Source: an uncultured Bacilli bacterium
Lineage (GTDB): Bacteria; Bacillota_I; Bacilli_A; RF39; UBA660
Assembly: GCA_944359625.1 (NCBI GenBank)
Contig: CALVSW010000003.1
Location: 1 to 42,173, forward strand
Direction of reading: 5' to 3'
DNA length: 42,173 nucleotides
The notes under the pieces are model-generated. The model had not been told where the DNA came from. It worked only from the letters and a program-made list of their open reading frames with translations, and searched no databases. Positions 16,628 through 23,839 of the stretch are shown in pieces (position 1 is the stretch's first letter; each line of letters opens with the position of its first letter). The position numbers and the translations under genes are program-made.

Positions 16628-17179
16628 TCATTTTCGATTATATTTTAACATACATTGGTTAACATCTTCATTTATAAAACAAGAAATTATCTCATTATAC
16701 TTTTTACTACTTTCATCAAATAAAGCTAATTCTTCTTTATTAAACTTTGCTAAAACGTAATCTTTAGTATCGATAGCTCGATCATGGGAAATACCGATTT
16801 TTAATCGTGGAATAGCATCAGTTCCCAAGGATGAAATAATAGATTTAATTCCATTATGTCCCCCAGAGGAACTTTTATACTTAATTTTAAATTTCAAATA
16901 AGGTAAATCTAAATCATCTTGAACTATCAAAATATCTTGTGTATTTATCTTAAAATAATTTACGTATTCAGCAACGCAATTTCCAGATAAGTTCATATAA
17001 GTTAATGGTTTTAAAAACATAATTTTTTTACCGTTTATTAGCTGTGTACAATACTCACCATTAAATTTTCTTTGCCAATTATTATTTCCCGGGAAATTAT
17101 TTAATACCATAAAACCTATATTATGGCGTGTATTTTCGTATTCTTTTCCAGGATTACCTAAACCAACAATCAACTTCAT
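16628..17179 (-). CDS. pth: Peptidyl-tRNA hydrolase
   Basis: Pth releases peptides from prematurely dropped peptidyl-tRNA; the Bacillus gene was first named spoVC. The 183-residue protein has the active site GLGNPGKEYENTRHN (Asn9, His19), then LKPLTYMNLSG, the QDDLDLP acid, and SSGGHNGIKSI. An unusual Phe-Pro-Gly-Asn insertion at residues 29-32 is encoded by a perfect Noc-binding site. At this position the family is variable, so the protein should tolerate it. It is followed 19 bp later by mfd. Confidence 0.97.
   Translation of the reverse strand: MKLIVGLGNPGKEYENTRHNIGFMVLNNFPGNNNWQRKFNGEYCTQLINGKKIMFLKPLTYMNLSGNCVAEYVNYFKINTQDILIVQDDLDLPYLKFKIKYKSSSGGHNGIKSIISSLGTDAIPRLKIGISHDRAIDTKDYVLAKFNKEELALFDESSKKYNEIISCFINEDVNQCMLKYNRK
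17084..17097. promoter_or_regulatory. Noc-binding site inside pth
   Basis: Perfect ATTTCCCGGGAAAT within the pth coding region, reading Phe-Pro-Gly-Asn on the coding strand. The GC-rich core stands out sharply in this AT-rich sequence. Confidence 0.85.
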
Positions 17180-17200
17180 ATACTATTATCCTTTCTAAAT

Positions 17201-17926
17201 TTAATTTGTATTAAATTGTTCAAATATTCCCTTAAAACTTTTATAGTTCATTATATTAATTGGAGGATTAACAATTAAACCGTCAGCACCATTTTTTGTA
17301 GCTTTTACAAGTACTATTATTGCTCTTTTTGAAAAGCTTGAATAAATAAATTGTAGTTTTTTAACTTTAAATTTATATTTTGTCAACGTATTAATTAATT
17401 CCATTAATCTTTCTGGACGATGCACAAAATAAATAGGAGCTTTATTTTTTAAAATATATCTAGCCATTACAATTATTTCCTCTAAATTTGTAGCAATTTC
17501 ATGACGAGCTAATGCTAGTCCATTGTCTTCATTTATTAAAGATTTAGAAGAAACTTTAAAATATGGAGGATTGCATGTTACAGCATCTACTGATTCTGGA
17601 AGAAGATATTCTAATGCTTCATTTAAATTAGCATTTATAATTTTTATACGATCTTCTAAACTATTTAATAATATAGAATTAAAAGCTAATTTAAATACAT
17701 TTTTTTGAATTTCAAAACCAATTATTTTGGATTTTAATCTAGTTGATAAAATAAGAGGTACAACTGCGTTGCCAGTACAAAAATCTACAATTGTATTTAA
17801 GCCAGCCTTATTTTCAACAAATTCAGCTAATAAAATTGAATCAATTGAAAATTTAAATAAATCTTCATCTTGATAAATTTCCAGTCCATAATCAAATAAA
17901 TCATTCTTTACTACTTTCATCTTCAT
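17201..17926 (-). CDS. trmN6: tRNA1(Val) A37 N6-methyltransferase TrmN6 (YabB)
   Basis: This class I SAM methyltransferase of the YfiC/TrmN6 group modifies adenine 37 of tRNA. Motif I reads VDFCTGNAVVPLIL, and the catalytic NPPYF motif typical of N6-adenine methylases follows. The 241-residue length is normal. It overlaps ricT by 26 bp. The neighbourhood matches Bacillus holB-yaaT-yabA-yabB, with yabA deleted. The second ATG, 6 bp inside (17920), is an alternative start; neither ribosome site is decisive. The methylase fold is certain; the exact target is inferred from synteny and family. Confidence 0.88.
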   Translation of the reverse strand: MKMKVVKNDLFDYGLEIYQDEDLFKFSIDSILLAEFVENKAGLNTIVDFCTGNAVVPLILSTRLKSKIIGFEIQKNVFKLAFNSILLNSLEDRIKIINANLNEALEYLLPESVDAVTCNPPYFKVSSKSLINEDNGLALARHEIATNLEEIIVMARYILKNKAPIYFVHRPERLMELINTLTKYKFKVKKLQFIYSSFSKRAIIVLVKATKNGADGLIVNPPINIMNYKSFKGIFEQFNTN

Positions 17927-18692
17927 CCAGCCTTATTTCTTTTACTTCATTATTTATTAGTATTTTATATTTTCTATTTAATATATCAACTGATAGGACT
18001 TTTCCCATCCCATAAATAGTCTCATACTGATCACCAACGTTAGGCAACCCATGGTGCTGTTTAATATATGCCTCGTCTTCATAAGCTAAACAGCACAAAA
18101 GTCTACCACATATACCATTTATTTTATTAGGACTTAGGGCAAGCCCTTGATTTTTAGCCATACTTATTCCTACGGAATTAAGCTGTGTTAGATATGTTGT
18201 GCAACATAATTGGCGTCCGCAAATTCCTATACCACCAATTCTTTTTGCTTTATCTCTAGCACCAATTTGTTTTAATTCTATTCTGGTTTTAAAAATAGAA
18301 GCAAACTTTTTTAATAAATCACGAAAATCAATTCTTTCATCTGCTACAAATTCAAACAATAATTGTTTTCTATCAAAAGTATAGTCAGCACTTAAAAAAT
18401 GCATTGGTAAATTTAAAGATTCTACAATTTCATTTACTTTAGATAAAGCTTGCTCACTATATTTTAAATTATCTAAATATTTACGATAATCATCTTTATT
18501 TGAAATTCTTATAATAGAGTGTAAATTACTTATATCATCATAATTATTAACTTTACTTATAACTTTTCCAAATTGTTTTCCTCTATCAGACTCAACTATT
18601 ACTGTTACATTTAAAGGGCATTCAAAACCTTCAGCTTTAAAGTAATATGTATTAACGTCATTTTTAAACTTGACACTATAAACATTAATCAC
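17901..18692 (-). CDS. ricT: RicT/YaaT, PSP1-domain regulator
   Basis: RicT (YaaT) joins RicA and RicF in an Fe-S complex that in Bacillus promotes Spo0A phosphorylation, competence, biofilm formation and RNase Y-dependent mRNA processing. The 263-residue protein has the PSP1 domain and the conserved Cys pattern GICGRQLCCTTYL and GICGRLLCCLAYE that binds iron-sulfur clusters. It overlaps holB by 8 bp and trmN6 by 26 bp. Keeping ricT beside bofA and comK suggests that development and competence control are still in use here. Confidence 0.94.
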   Translation of the reverse strand: MINVYSVKFKNDVNTYYFKAEGFECPLNVTVIVESDRGKQFGKVISKVNNYDDISNLHSIIRISNKDDYRKYLDNLKYSEQALSKVNEIVESLNLPMHFLSADYTFDRKQLLFEFVADERIDFRDLLKKFASIFKTRIELKQIGARDKAKRIGGIGICGRQLCCTTYLTQLNSVGISMAKNQGLALSPNKINGICGRLLCCLAYEDEAYIKQHHGLPNVGDQYETIYGMGKVLSVDILNRKYKILINNEVKEIRLDEDESSKE

Positions 18693-19515
18693 TAGCTTTC
18701 CTCATTTCTATGATAAAATAATCAAGTAACAATTCTATATTAACATTAAATTTTATCATTGATAAGACTTTTTCAATAATAACAATTTGTTTTTTTACAG
18801 TTAATTCAGATAATAATATATTTTCATTTAAAATATTTCCCGGGAAATATTTTCCTTTATTAAAATCTAGATAATAGTTAAATATTATTTTAAATATTTG
18901 TTCAATTTGAGCTCGTGTTAATGATAAAGGCAATAAATATTCTTTATTAATTATAAGTTCTTCATTTTTTAAAATACTTTGTAAATAATTATTTGCAATT
19001 TTAATAAGCTCTTCATTAATCACATTATCTTCTTCATAAATTGCTTTTATTATTTCACATCTGCTTTTAATAGTACTTAAAATTTGCTCTTTATTCTCCG
19101 TTAGATAAAAGCCTATTATATTATCTTCTGGTTCTTCTAAAAATTTCAAAATACTATTGGCAGAAGAATCATTCATCAATTCAGCATTACATATTATATA
19201 TACATTAAATTTTGAATAGACAGGCTTTGTACTAAATTTTTCTTGAACTTCTAATAACTGATTTTTTTTAATAGACATTCCATCCGGTCTCACTATTATT
19301 ATACTTGGTAAATTATTCAAATCTATTAATTTACACAAGTTACAACTTTTATTGCAGTTTTCAGAAAAAACATGTGGACAATTTAAAACTTTTATAAATT
19401 CTTTAATATCACTTAAGCATTTATCCAAATTATTCGTTTCTACTAAAAAAGCATGAGAATATTTCCCATTGCTATAATTAGATATCAGTTTTTTTATACT
19501 TTTTGATGTAACCAT
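18685..19515 (-). CDS. holB: DNA polymerase III delta' subunit HolB
   Basis: HolB is the AAA+ stator subunit of the clamp loader. The 276-residue protein has YSHAFLVE at the N-terminus, a zinc-binding set including CPHVFSENCNKSCNLC, NSILKFLEEPE, and the SRC motif in IKSRCEII that supplies the arginine finger. As expected for delta', the Walker A is degenerate. An upstream start (19548) would overlap bofA. The ATG at 19515 has GGTGG at good spacing and is preferred. A Noc-binding site in the variable C-terminal part encodes Tyr-Phe-Pro-Gly-Asn. Position matches Bacillus, with tmk, yaaQ and yaaR missing. Confidence 0.93.
   Translation of the reverse strand: MVTSKSIKKLISNYSNGKYSHAFLVETNNLDKCLSDIKEFIKVLNCPHVFSENCNKSCNLCKLIDLNNLPSIIIVRPDGMSIKKNQLLEVQEKFSTKPVYSKFNVYIICNAELMNDSSANSILKFLEEPEDNIIGFYLTENKEQILSTIKSRCEIIKAIYEEDNVINEELIKIANNYLQSILKNEELIINKEYLLPLSLTRAQIEQIFKIIFNYYLDFNKGKYFPGNILNENILLSELTVKKQIVIIEKVLSMIKFNVNIELLLDYFIIEMRKASD
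18835..18848. promoter_or_regulatory. Noc-binding site inside holB
   Basis: Perfect ATTTCCCGGGAAAT, centred in a 24-bp perfect palindrome (18830-18853), in the same reading frame (Phe-Pro-Gly-Asn) as the pth and dnaX sites. Confidence 0.85.
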
Positions 19516-19537
19516 AAATACTTCCACCACCATAACT

Positions 19538-19723
19538 TTATATAACAAATATTTTTATTATTATCAAAGATAAAATTCCAAATGGTCCCAAGGAATATGT
19601 TATTAATATATTGATAAAATTTATCGGTATTAATATACCCATACGTGATAAAGTTATATTTAATCCGTATAATAATAAAAAAGAAAAAGCTATTTTCTTA
19701 ACAAAATTTACTAGTTTTTTCAT
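19538..19723 (-). CDS. bofA: Pro-SigmaK processing inhibitor-like BofA
   Basis: BofA holds the SigmaK-processing protease SpoIVFB inactive in the outer forespore membrane of Bacillus. The 61-residue protein has two hydrophobic segments (about residues 10-28 and 38-58) around a conserved I-P-I-N-F-I-N stretch and ends with the family LGPFGIL motif. Being so small, it is identified partly from context: it lies directly after recR, as in Bacillus (recR-yaaL-bofA), with yaaL absent. A GGTGAAA ribosome site precedes the ATG. Confidence 0.8.
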   Translation of the reverse strand: MKKLVNFVKKIAFSFLLLYGLNITLSRMGILIPINFINILITYSLGPFGILSLIIIKIFVI

Positions 19724-19761
19724 ATAGTTTCACCAATATATTATATTATATGTAATTACTA

Positions 19762-20361
19762 TTATGATATATCTTTACGATCATTTAACGCATTAAATAA
19801 TGTAATTTCATCTAAATAATCTATATCAACACCCATTGGGATTCCGTATGACAAACGCGAAATTTTTACGTTTCGATTTTCTAATATCTTTTTTATATAT
19901 AACGTAGTAGTTTCTCCTTCTATAGAAGGTTTCAATGCTATTATTATTTCAGGACTTTCTAAACAATCTATTCTCTTTATCAACCCTGATATATTTATAT
20001 CATCTGGTCCAATTCCATCAATGGGTGATATTAAACCATCAAGAACATGATATGTTCCATTATATTTTCCAGATTTTTCAAAAGCAAATACACCCTTGAA
20101 ATCTTCTAATACGCATATAGTATTCTTATCTCGATTTTCGTTCGCACATATATAGCAAATATTATCTTCAGTCAATGAACCACATATTGTGCATTTTTTT
20201 AATCCTTTTTTTGCTAATATTAAACAATTTGATAAATCATTAATTTCATCAGCGCTCATTTTAATAAGAGCTAGAGCCATTCTCTCTGCACTTTTTTCTC
20301 CTATGCCCGGTAATTTTTTTAAATAATCTATTAAATTTTGTAATAATTTAGGATAAATCAT
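19762..20361 (-). CDS. recR: Recombination mediator RecR
   Basis: RecR forms a ring clamp with RecO and RecF and loads RecA on gapped DNA. The 199-residue protein has the helix-hairpin-helix KLPGIGEKSAERMAL at the N-terminus and a four-Cys zinc finger (CTICGSLTEDNICYIC). A Toprim domain starting ICVLEDFKGVFAFEKSG follows, with a C-terminal ISRLSYGIPMGVDIDYLDE segment. Its ATG overlaps the ebfC stop by one base, a TAATG arrangement. The order dnaX-ebfC-recR is conserved across bacteria. Confidence 0.98.
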   Translation of the reverse strand: MIYPKLLQNLIDYLKKLPGIGEKSAERMALALIKMSADEINDLSNCLILAKKGLKKCTICGSLTEDNICYICANENRDKNTICVLEDFKGVFAFEKSGKYNGTYHVLDGLISPIDGIGPDDINISGLIKRIDCLESPEIIIALKPSIEGETTTLYIKKILENRNVKISRLSYGIPMGVDIDYLDEITLFNALNDRKDIS

Positions 20362-20654
20362 TAGAATAATCCGTTAAAAGCACTTCCGTACTGACCCATA
20401 CTTTTTTCAATTGCAGAATCAACTTTTTTTAAAGCATCATTTACAGCTACTACAATCATATCTTGAAGCATTTCTAAATCTTCATTTTTCATATCTTCAT
20501 TAATTTTTATACTTAATAATTCTTTTTTACCATTTACAGTAACTTCTATACCTTGAGAATTACCGATAAAAATCTGTTTATTTATTTCCTCTTTTTTATT
20601 CATTATATCCTTTTGCATTTTTTGGGCTTGAGCCATTAAGCTTTGCATATTCAT
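20361..20654 (-). CDS. ebfC: Nucleoid-associated protein EbfC/YaaK family
   Basis: YbaB/EbfC proteins are small dimeric DNA-binding proteins with a tweezer-like fold. The 97-residue protein has the typical N-terminal helix MQSLMAQAQKMQKDIMNKK, the VTVNGKKELLSIKI strands and a C-terminal amphipathic helix ending in a flexible tail. It sits between dnaX and recR, its almost universal place. It starts 18 bp after the dnaX stop and is probably in the same transcript. Confidence 0.95.
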   Translation of the reverse strand: MNMQSLMAQAQKMQKDIMNKKEEINKQIFIGNSQGIEVTVNGKKELLSIKINEDMKNEDLEMLQDMIVVAVNDALKKVDSAIEKSMGQYGSAFNGLF

Positions 20655-20672
20655 ATTAAATTTTTCTTCCTT

Positions 20673-22295
20673 TCATTTTACTTCATAATTATTTCCGAAA
20701 ATATCAGCTGCTACTTTTTCAAGCTCACTCAAATTTTCTTCTATCACTATATTATCATCAATTAATTTATAATTAAAGCCTGAACGAATATTTTTTATAT
20801 ATTTTTCCTTTTCAGCATTCCAACGATTTATAGAAATCGATACTAATTTGTAGTTTAAATTATAAAATAAATTAAAGTCTTTTTCCAATACATCTATATT
20901 TTCATTAAGTAAATCGTTTGTTGAATCAATATTATTAGTCAAAATTGCATAATTTTCAGAAGCAGCAACCACAACTGTATCAGCTATATAAGATAACAAC
21001 TTTTTATTAGTATTGGACTCATAAATAATAAAATCTTCCCATTTAGATTTTATAAAATTTAAATTTTCTTTTTTGGCATTTACAAAAGTATTATTAATAC
21101 GAATATTTATATCAAATTTAAATTTTCTTGAAATATGATTTTCTTCTTTATTTGTATTTATTGATAAATTTTTTTCTTTTTCAGCTATAGTGCTTTCTTC
21201 TTTATTTATTTTATTATCATCTTTTTGACTTTCAATTTCTATTTTTTTTTCAGGTTCATTATTTCCCGGGAAATATTTTATATACTTTAATAATATTACT
21301 TGGATCATATCATATGAGTTAATATTGTACTTTAAATTAGCCAAAATAGAATTTAATGATAGAACTAAATTATATATATCGTCAAAAATTAAATTACCAT
21401 TGTATTTACTTTCCTTTATTTTTATTAAAATATATTTAAACGCACTAATAAGTTTTTCTATTAATACTGATGCTTCAATTCCATCATTTTTAAAATTTTC
21501 TATATTATCTAACACATCTTTAATATTTCCAGATTCATAAATATTTATAAATTTATTTATTTTTTCTTGGGATATCCCGCCAAAAACTGATATTACGTCT
21601 GCTAAATGTATTTCCATATTTGCTGATGAGAGTTGATCTAAAATACTTAAAGCATCTCGTAACCCACCATGGGATATAGTTGCTATTTCATCTAACGCAT
21701 CTTCATCTATTTTAATATTTTCATTAGCACATACATATTGCAATCTTTCGATGATTTTAGCATGATCAATTAATTTAAAATCTAACCTTTGACATCTAGA
21801 TAATATGGTTATTGGCACACTTTGAATATCAGTTGTAGCCAAAATAAAAACAACATTTGATGGAGGTTCTTCTAAAGTAAGGAGTAAAGCATTAAAAGCA
21901 CTAGTAGAAAGCATATGCACTTCATCAATAATATACACCTTATATTTTGATACTGAAGGCGCTAATCTAACATTATCTATAATCTCTCTTATTTCATCTA
22001 CACCATTATTAGATGCCGCATCTAATTCTATTATGTCAGGATTATTATTAAAATTTAAACAATTTTCACATTTATTACACGGATTACCATTTTGAGGATT
22101 CTGACAATTAATAGCCCTTGCAAAAATTTTTGCAGTACTTGTTTTTCCAGTTCCCCTAGGCCCAGTAAAAATGTATGCATGAGAAATTTTATTACTAATT
22201 ATACAATTTTTTAACAATGTTTTAGTGTAATCTTGACCAACTATCGAATCAAAATCAATTGGCCTATATTTTCTATAAAGTACCCGATAATTCAT
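20673..22295 (-). CDS. dnaX: DNA polymerase III subunits gamma/tau DnaX
   Basis: DnaX is the clamp-loader motor and links loader to polymerase and helicase. The 540-residue tau form has Walker A GPRGTGKTS (about residues 45-53), a four-Cys zinc module (CQNPQNGNPCNKCENC), IIDEVHML as Walker B, and the SRC sensor LSRCQRLDF. Domain III ends near residue 340. A charged linker follows, rich in Lys, Glu and Asn, then a C-terminal domain of about 130 residues. At the linker start there is a Noc-binding site coding YFPGN and, ten bases on, a run of nine A. One base slipped either way there meets a stop within three codons, giving a gamma-like product of about 350 residues. Confidence 0.97.
   Translation of the reverse strand: MNYRVLYRKYRPIDFDSIVGQDYTKTLLKNCIISNKISHAYIFTGPRGTGKTSTAKIFARAINCQNPQNGNPCNKCENCLNFNNNPDIIELDAASNNGVDEIREIIDNVRLAPSVSKYKVYIIDEVHMLSTSAFNALLLTLEEPPSNVVFILATTDIQSVPITILSRCQRLDFKLIDHAKIIERLQYVCANENIKIDEDALDEIATISHGGLRDALSILDQLSSANMEIHLADVISVFGGISQEKINKFINIYESGNIKDVLDNIENFKNDGIEASVLIEKLISAFKYILIKIKESKYNGNLIFDDIYNLVLSLNSILANLKYNINSYDMIQVILLKYIKYFPGNNEPEKKIEIESQKDDNKINKEESTIAEKEKNLSINTNKEENHISRKFKFDINIRINNTFVNAKKENLNFIKSKWEDFIIYESNTNKKLLSYIADTVVVAASENYAILTNNIDSTNDLLNENIDVLEKDFNLFYNLNYKLVSISINRWNAEKEKYIKNIRSGFNYKLIDDNIVIEENLSELEKVAADIFGNNYEVK
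21242..21250 (-). other. Nine-A run in dnaX, possible slippage site
   Basis: The coding strand reads GAA AAA AAA ATA in frame, nine A in a row. With one A lost the next codon is TAG. With one A gained the frame reads AAT AGA AAT TGA. Both give a truncated, gamma-like DnaX. A nine-A run also occurs in rnpA, so the run alone is not proof. Confidence 0.45.
21261..21274. promoter_or_regulatory. Noc-binding site inside dnaX
   Basis: Perfect ATTTCCCGGGAAAT, encoding Phe-Pro-Gly-Asn at the junction of DnaX domain III and the linker. It lies ten bases upstream, in transcript direction, of the nine-A run. Confidence 0.85.
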
Positions 22296-22321
22296 AATAT
22301 TCCTTCTTCCTCATATTGAAG

Positions 22322-22330
22322 ATTATACCA
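22322..22330 (-). promoter_or_regulatory. Extended -10 promoter of the dnaX operon
   Basis: The minus strand reads TGGTATAAT in the gap between tadA and dnaX, with no clear -35. A GAGGAAGAAGG ribosome site follows before the dnaX ATG. Confidence 0.55.
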
Positions 22331-22344
22331 TATAAAATATAACT

Positions 22345-22761
22345 TTATCGCATTTTTTTAAAAAAATTTAAGAATTCATTTTTATATTTATTTACCAATT
22401 CTATTTCTGAACTATCTAATTTTTTATAATTAACTAACCCTATATTTTCACTATTAGGACGGCTTAATATATAATACACTTTGCTAATGCGCGCTTCTTT
22501 TATCACTTCTCTGCACATTGGACAAGGCATTAACGTTGATAATAAAATACAATCATTTAGGCGATGATCATTAATCTTTTTTTCTGCAGATAATATGGCA
22601 TTTATTTCAGCATGGCCCGTTACAATCTTATTTTTATATCGATTATTATAACCTTTTCCAATTATTTTATTATCTTTAATTACAATTGCGCCGACCGGTA
22701 TATCATTATATTCTAATGATTTTTCAGCTAATTTTATTAAAACTTTTACGTGTTCATTCAT
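22345..22761 (-). CDS. tadA: tRNA-specific adenosine deaminase TadA
   Basis: TadA converts adenosine 34 of tRNA-Arg(ACG) to inosine and is essential in most bacteria. The 138-residue protein has the zinc and catalytic motifs VTGHAEINAIL (His, Glu) and LMPCPMCREVI (two Cys), with PVGAIVIKD at the N-terminus. It lies directly downstream of the SRP RNA, whose T-tract runs into the AGGGG ribosome site of tadA. The neighbourhood tadA-SRP RNA-dnaX is shared with Bacillus, though here the RNA precedes tadA. Confidence 0.96.
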   Translation of the reverse strand: MNEHVKVLIKLAEKSLEYNDIPVGAIVIKDNKIIGKGYNNRYKNKIVTGHAEINAILSAEKKINDHRLNDCILLSTLMPCPMCREVIKEARISKVYYILSRPNSENIGLVNYKKLDSSEIELVNKYKNEFLNFFKKMR

Positions 22762-22772
22762 AAATTACCCCT

Positions 22773-22851
22773 AAAAAAAAGTGCACACAAGAATTGATAA
22801 TTATGGCTGCTGCATTCCTGCCCTGACCAAGTTCTTATATACTTGTTGCAC
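22773..22851 (-). ncRNA. ffs: Small bacterial SRP RNA (4.5S type)
   Basis: The minus strand carries the SRP domain IV signature. GGTCAGG and AGCAGCC flank a GGAA tetraloop closed by GCA/TGC, where Escherichia coli has TCC/GGA, a compensated change. The outer helix pairs GTGCAACAAG at the 5' end (22851) with CTTGTGTGCAC at the 3' end (22781). Eight T follow (22773-22780) and act as terminator. The RNA is only about 71 nt plus tail, so it lacks the Alu domain of the long Bacillus form. It binds Ffh and targets membrane proteins. A good promoter lies upstream. Confidence 0.93.
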
Positions 22852-22857
22852 AATTAA

Positions 22858-22886
22858 ATTTTATCATAAAAATTCAGGGAATACAA
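22858..22886 (-). promoter_or_regulatory. Promoter of the SRP RNA gene
   Basis: The minus strand reads TTGTAT, exactly 17 bp and TGATAAAAT (an extended -10 with hexamer TAAAAT). The predicted start is the first base of the SRP RNA outer helix. Confidence 0.75.
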
Positions 22887-22913
22887 CTAATTTATTTTGC
22901 AAACATTTGTTCG

Positions 22914-22929
22914 TGTTTCACGTGAAACA
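22914..22929. promoter_or_regulatory. parS site 1
   Basis: Perfect TGTTTCACGTGAAACA, the bacterial parS consensus bound by ParB/Spo0J. It is the member nearest the SRP RNA promoter, 27 bp upstream of the -35. Confidence 0.92.
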
Positions 22930-23067
22930 TTATCTTTTTAAAATTGTTTATGACTTGGATTTATGTGTTTTAGATTATATAATTTTATTTAAAATCGTAA
23001 TATAACTTTTTTAAATATTATAAATTATATCATGTTAAAATTCTTAAATTTAATACTTTTTATCCAA

Positions 23068-23083
23068 TGTTTCACGTGAAACA
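23068..23083. promoter_or_regulatory. parS site 2
   Basis: Perfect parS 16-mer inside a 28-bp perfect palindrome (23062-23089). Confidence 0.92.
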
Positions 23084-23209
23084 TTGGATGCTAAATTTAT
23101 GTTTAAATAAATAAAAATTAAATATTTTTAATAATATATTATATTAATTTTTAAAATGTTTAAAAAATTAAATTAATAATTTGTATTTAATAAGTGCATT
23201 TTATGTATA

Positions 23210-23225
23210 TGTTTCACGTGAAACA
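23210..23225. promoter_or_regulatory. parS site 3
   Basis: Perfect parS 16-mer inside a 28-bp perfect palindrome (23204-23231). Confidence 0.92.
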
Positions 23226-23390
23226 TATACAGTTTTGGTATAAAAAGTATAATTTAAATAGCTTTTAATAACAACTAGCAAATAGTTAGAAAAAATAATA
23301 GATTTAATCATTACAATAAATTTTAAATAAGTTAAAAAATATATTTAAATTTTTTATTTGTTAAGTTATTTAATACATAATTAAAAATAA

Positions 23391-23406
23391 TGTTTCACGT
23401 GAAACA
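23391..23406. promoter_or_regulatory. parS site 4
   Basis: Perfect parS 16-mer inside a 36-bp perfect palindrome (23381-23416). The AT-rich flanks would form a hairpin in RNA from either strand. Confidence 0.92.
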
Positions 23407-23527
23407 TTATTTTTAAATTATAAAATTATTTTAATAATATTATTAATTTAATTAAATATATCATATTTTTAAATTATAATTTTTTTAGGCAAAAATTATG
23501 TTAATTATAATTATGGAAATAGGACTT

Positions 23528-23551
23528 AAAAAAATAGATTTATTTATCTAT
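23528..23551 (-). terminator. Second minus-strand terminator in the parS region
   Basis: Stem ATAGAT / ATCTAT (23534-23539 with 23546-23551) is followed by seven T on the minus strand. It lies about 180 bp beyond the gyrA terminator, so either it backs that one up or it ends an unseen short RNA. Confidence 0.45.
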
Positions 23552-23583
23552 CTCTTGACTGAACTATAACAATTAAAATTATA

Positions 23584-23599
23584 TGTTTCACGTGAAACA
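23584..23599. promoter_or_regulatory. parS site 5
   Basis: Perfect parS 16-mer at the centre of a 42-bp perfect palindrome (23571-23612), the longest in the array. Confidence 0.92.
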
Positions 23600-23729
23600 T
23601 ATAATTTTAATTACAATTCTTAGCTGTAATCTTTGTACTAAAAATATAAAAATTATAAATTTATTTATATTTATTGAAAAATAATATTAAATCTAGCTTT
23701 TTGTTTAAAACTAAAATTTTTAGAATTAT

Positions 23730-23759
23730 AAAAAAGTGATAAAATTACTTTTACCACTT
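23730..23759 (-). terminator. Intrinsic terminator of gyrA
   Basis: An 11-bp stem with one G-U pair (23734-23744 with 23749-23759), a GTAA loop and six T on the minus strand, about 80 bp after the gyrA stop. Confidence 0.75.
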
Positions 23760-23821
23760 ATACAAATTTAAATACTATATAATTTAATAATTAAATTTTT
23801 TCAAATAACCTTTAATGTAAA

Positions 23822-23837
23822 TGTTTCACGTGAAACA
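23822..23837. promoter_or_regulatory. parS site 6, abutting gyrA
   Basis: Perfect parS 16-mer in a 22-bp palindrome (23819-23840) whose last base is part of the gyrA stop codon. Confidence 0.92.
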
Positions 23838-23839
23838 TT

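Larger units (their letters stand above)
22887..23839. other. Intergenic parS centromere-like region
   Basis: About 0.95 kb between the SRP RNA promoter and gyrA has no credible gene. It holds six perfect copies of TGTTTCACGTGAAACA with centres 142-238 bp apart, the gyrA terminator and a second minus-strand terminator. The rest is AT-rich with no further structure I can support. It lies about 9 kb from oriC. Confidence 0.85.

Noticed and set aside
22781-23005. Open frame of 74 codons on the plus strand across the SRP RNA
   Set aside because: It covers the SRP RNA (antisense), its promoter and parS site 1. The composition is explained by those elements and there is no ribosome site.
23571-23612. 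parS palindrome 5 as the main gyrA terminator
   Set aside because: A conventional hairpin with a T-tract is already present nearer gyrA at 23730-23759. The parS hairpins may add termination but are not needed to explain it.
22914-23837. Regular repeats that could suggest a CRISPR array
   Set aside because: The repeat is a 16-bp perfect parS palindrome, spacers are 126-222 bp and uneven, and there are no cas genes.
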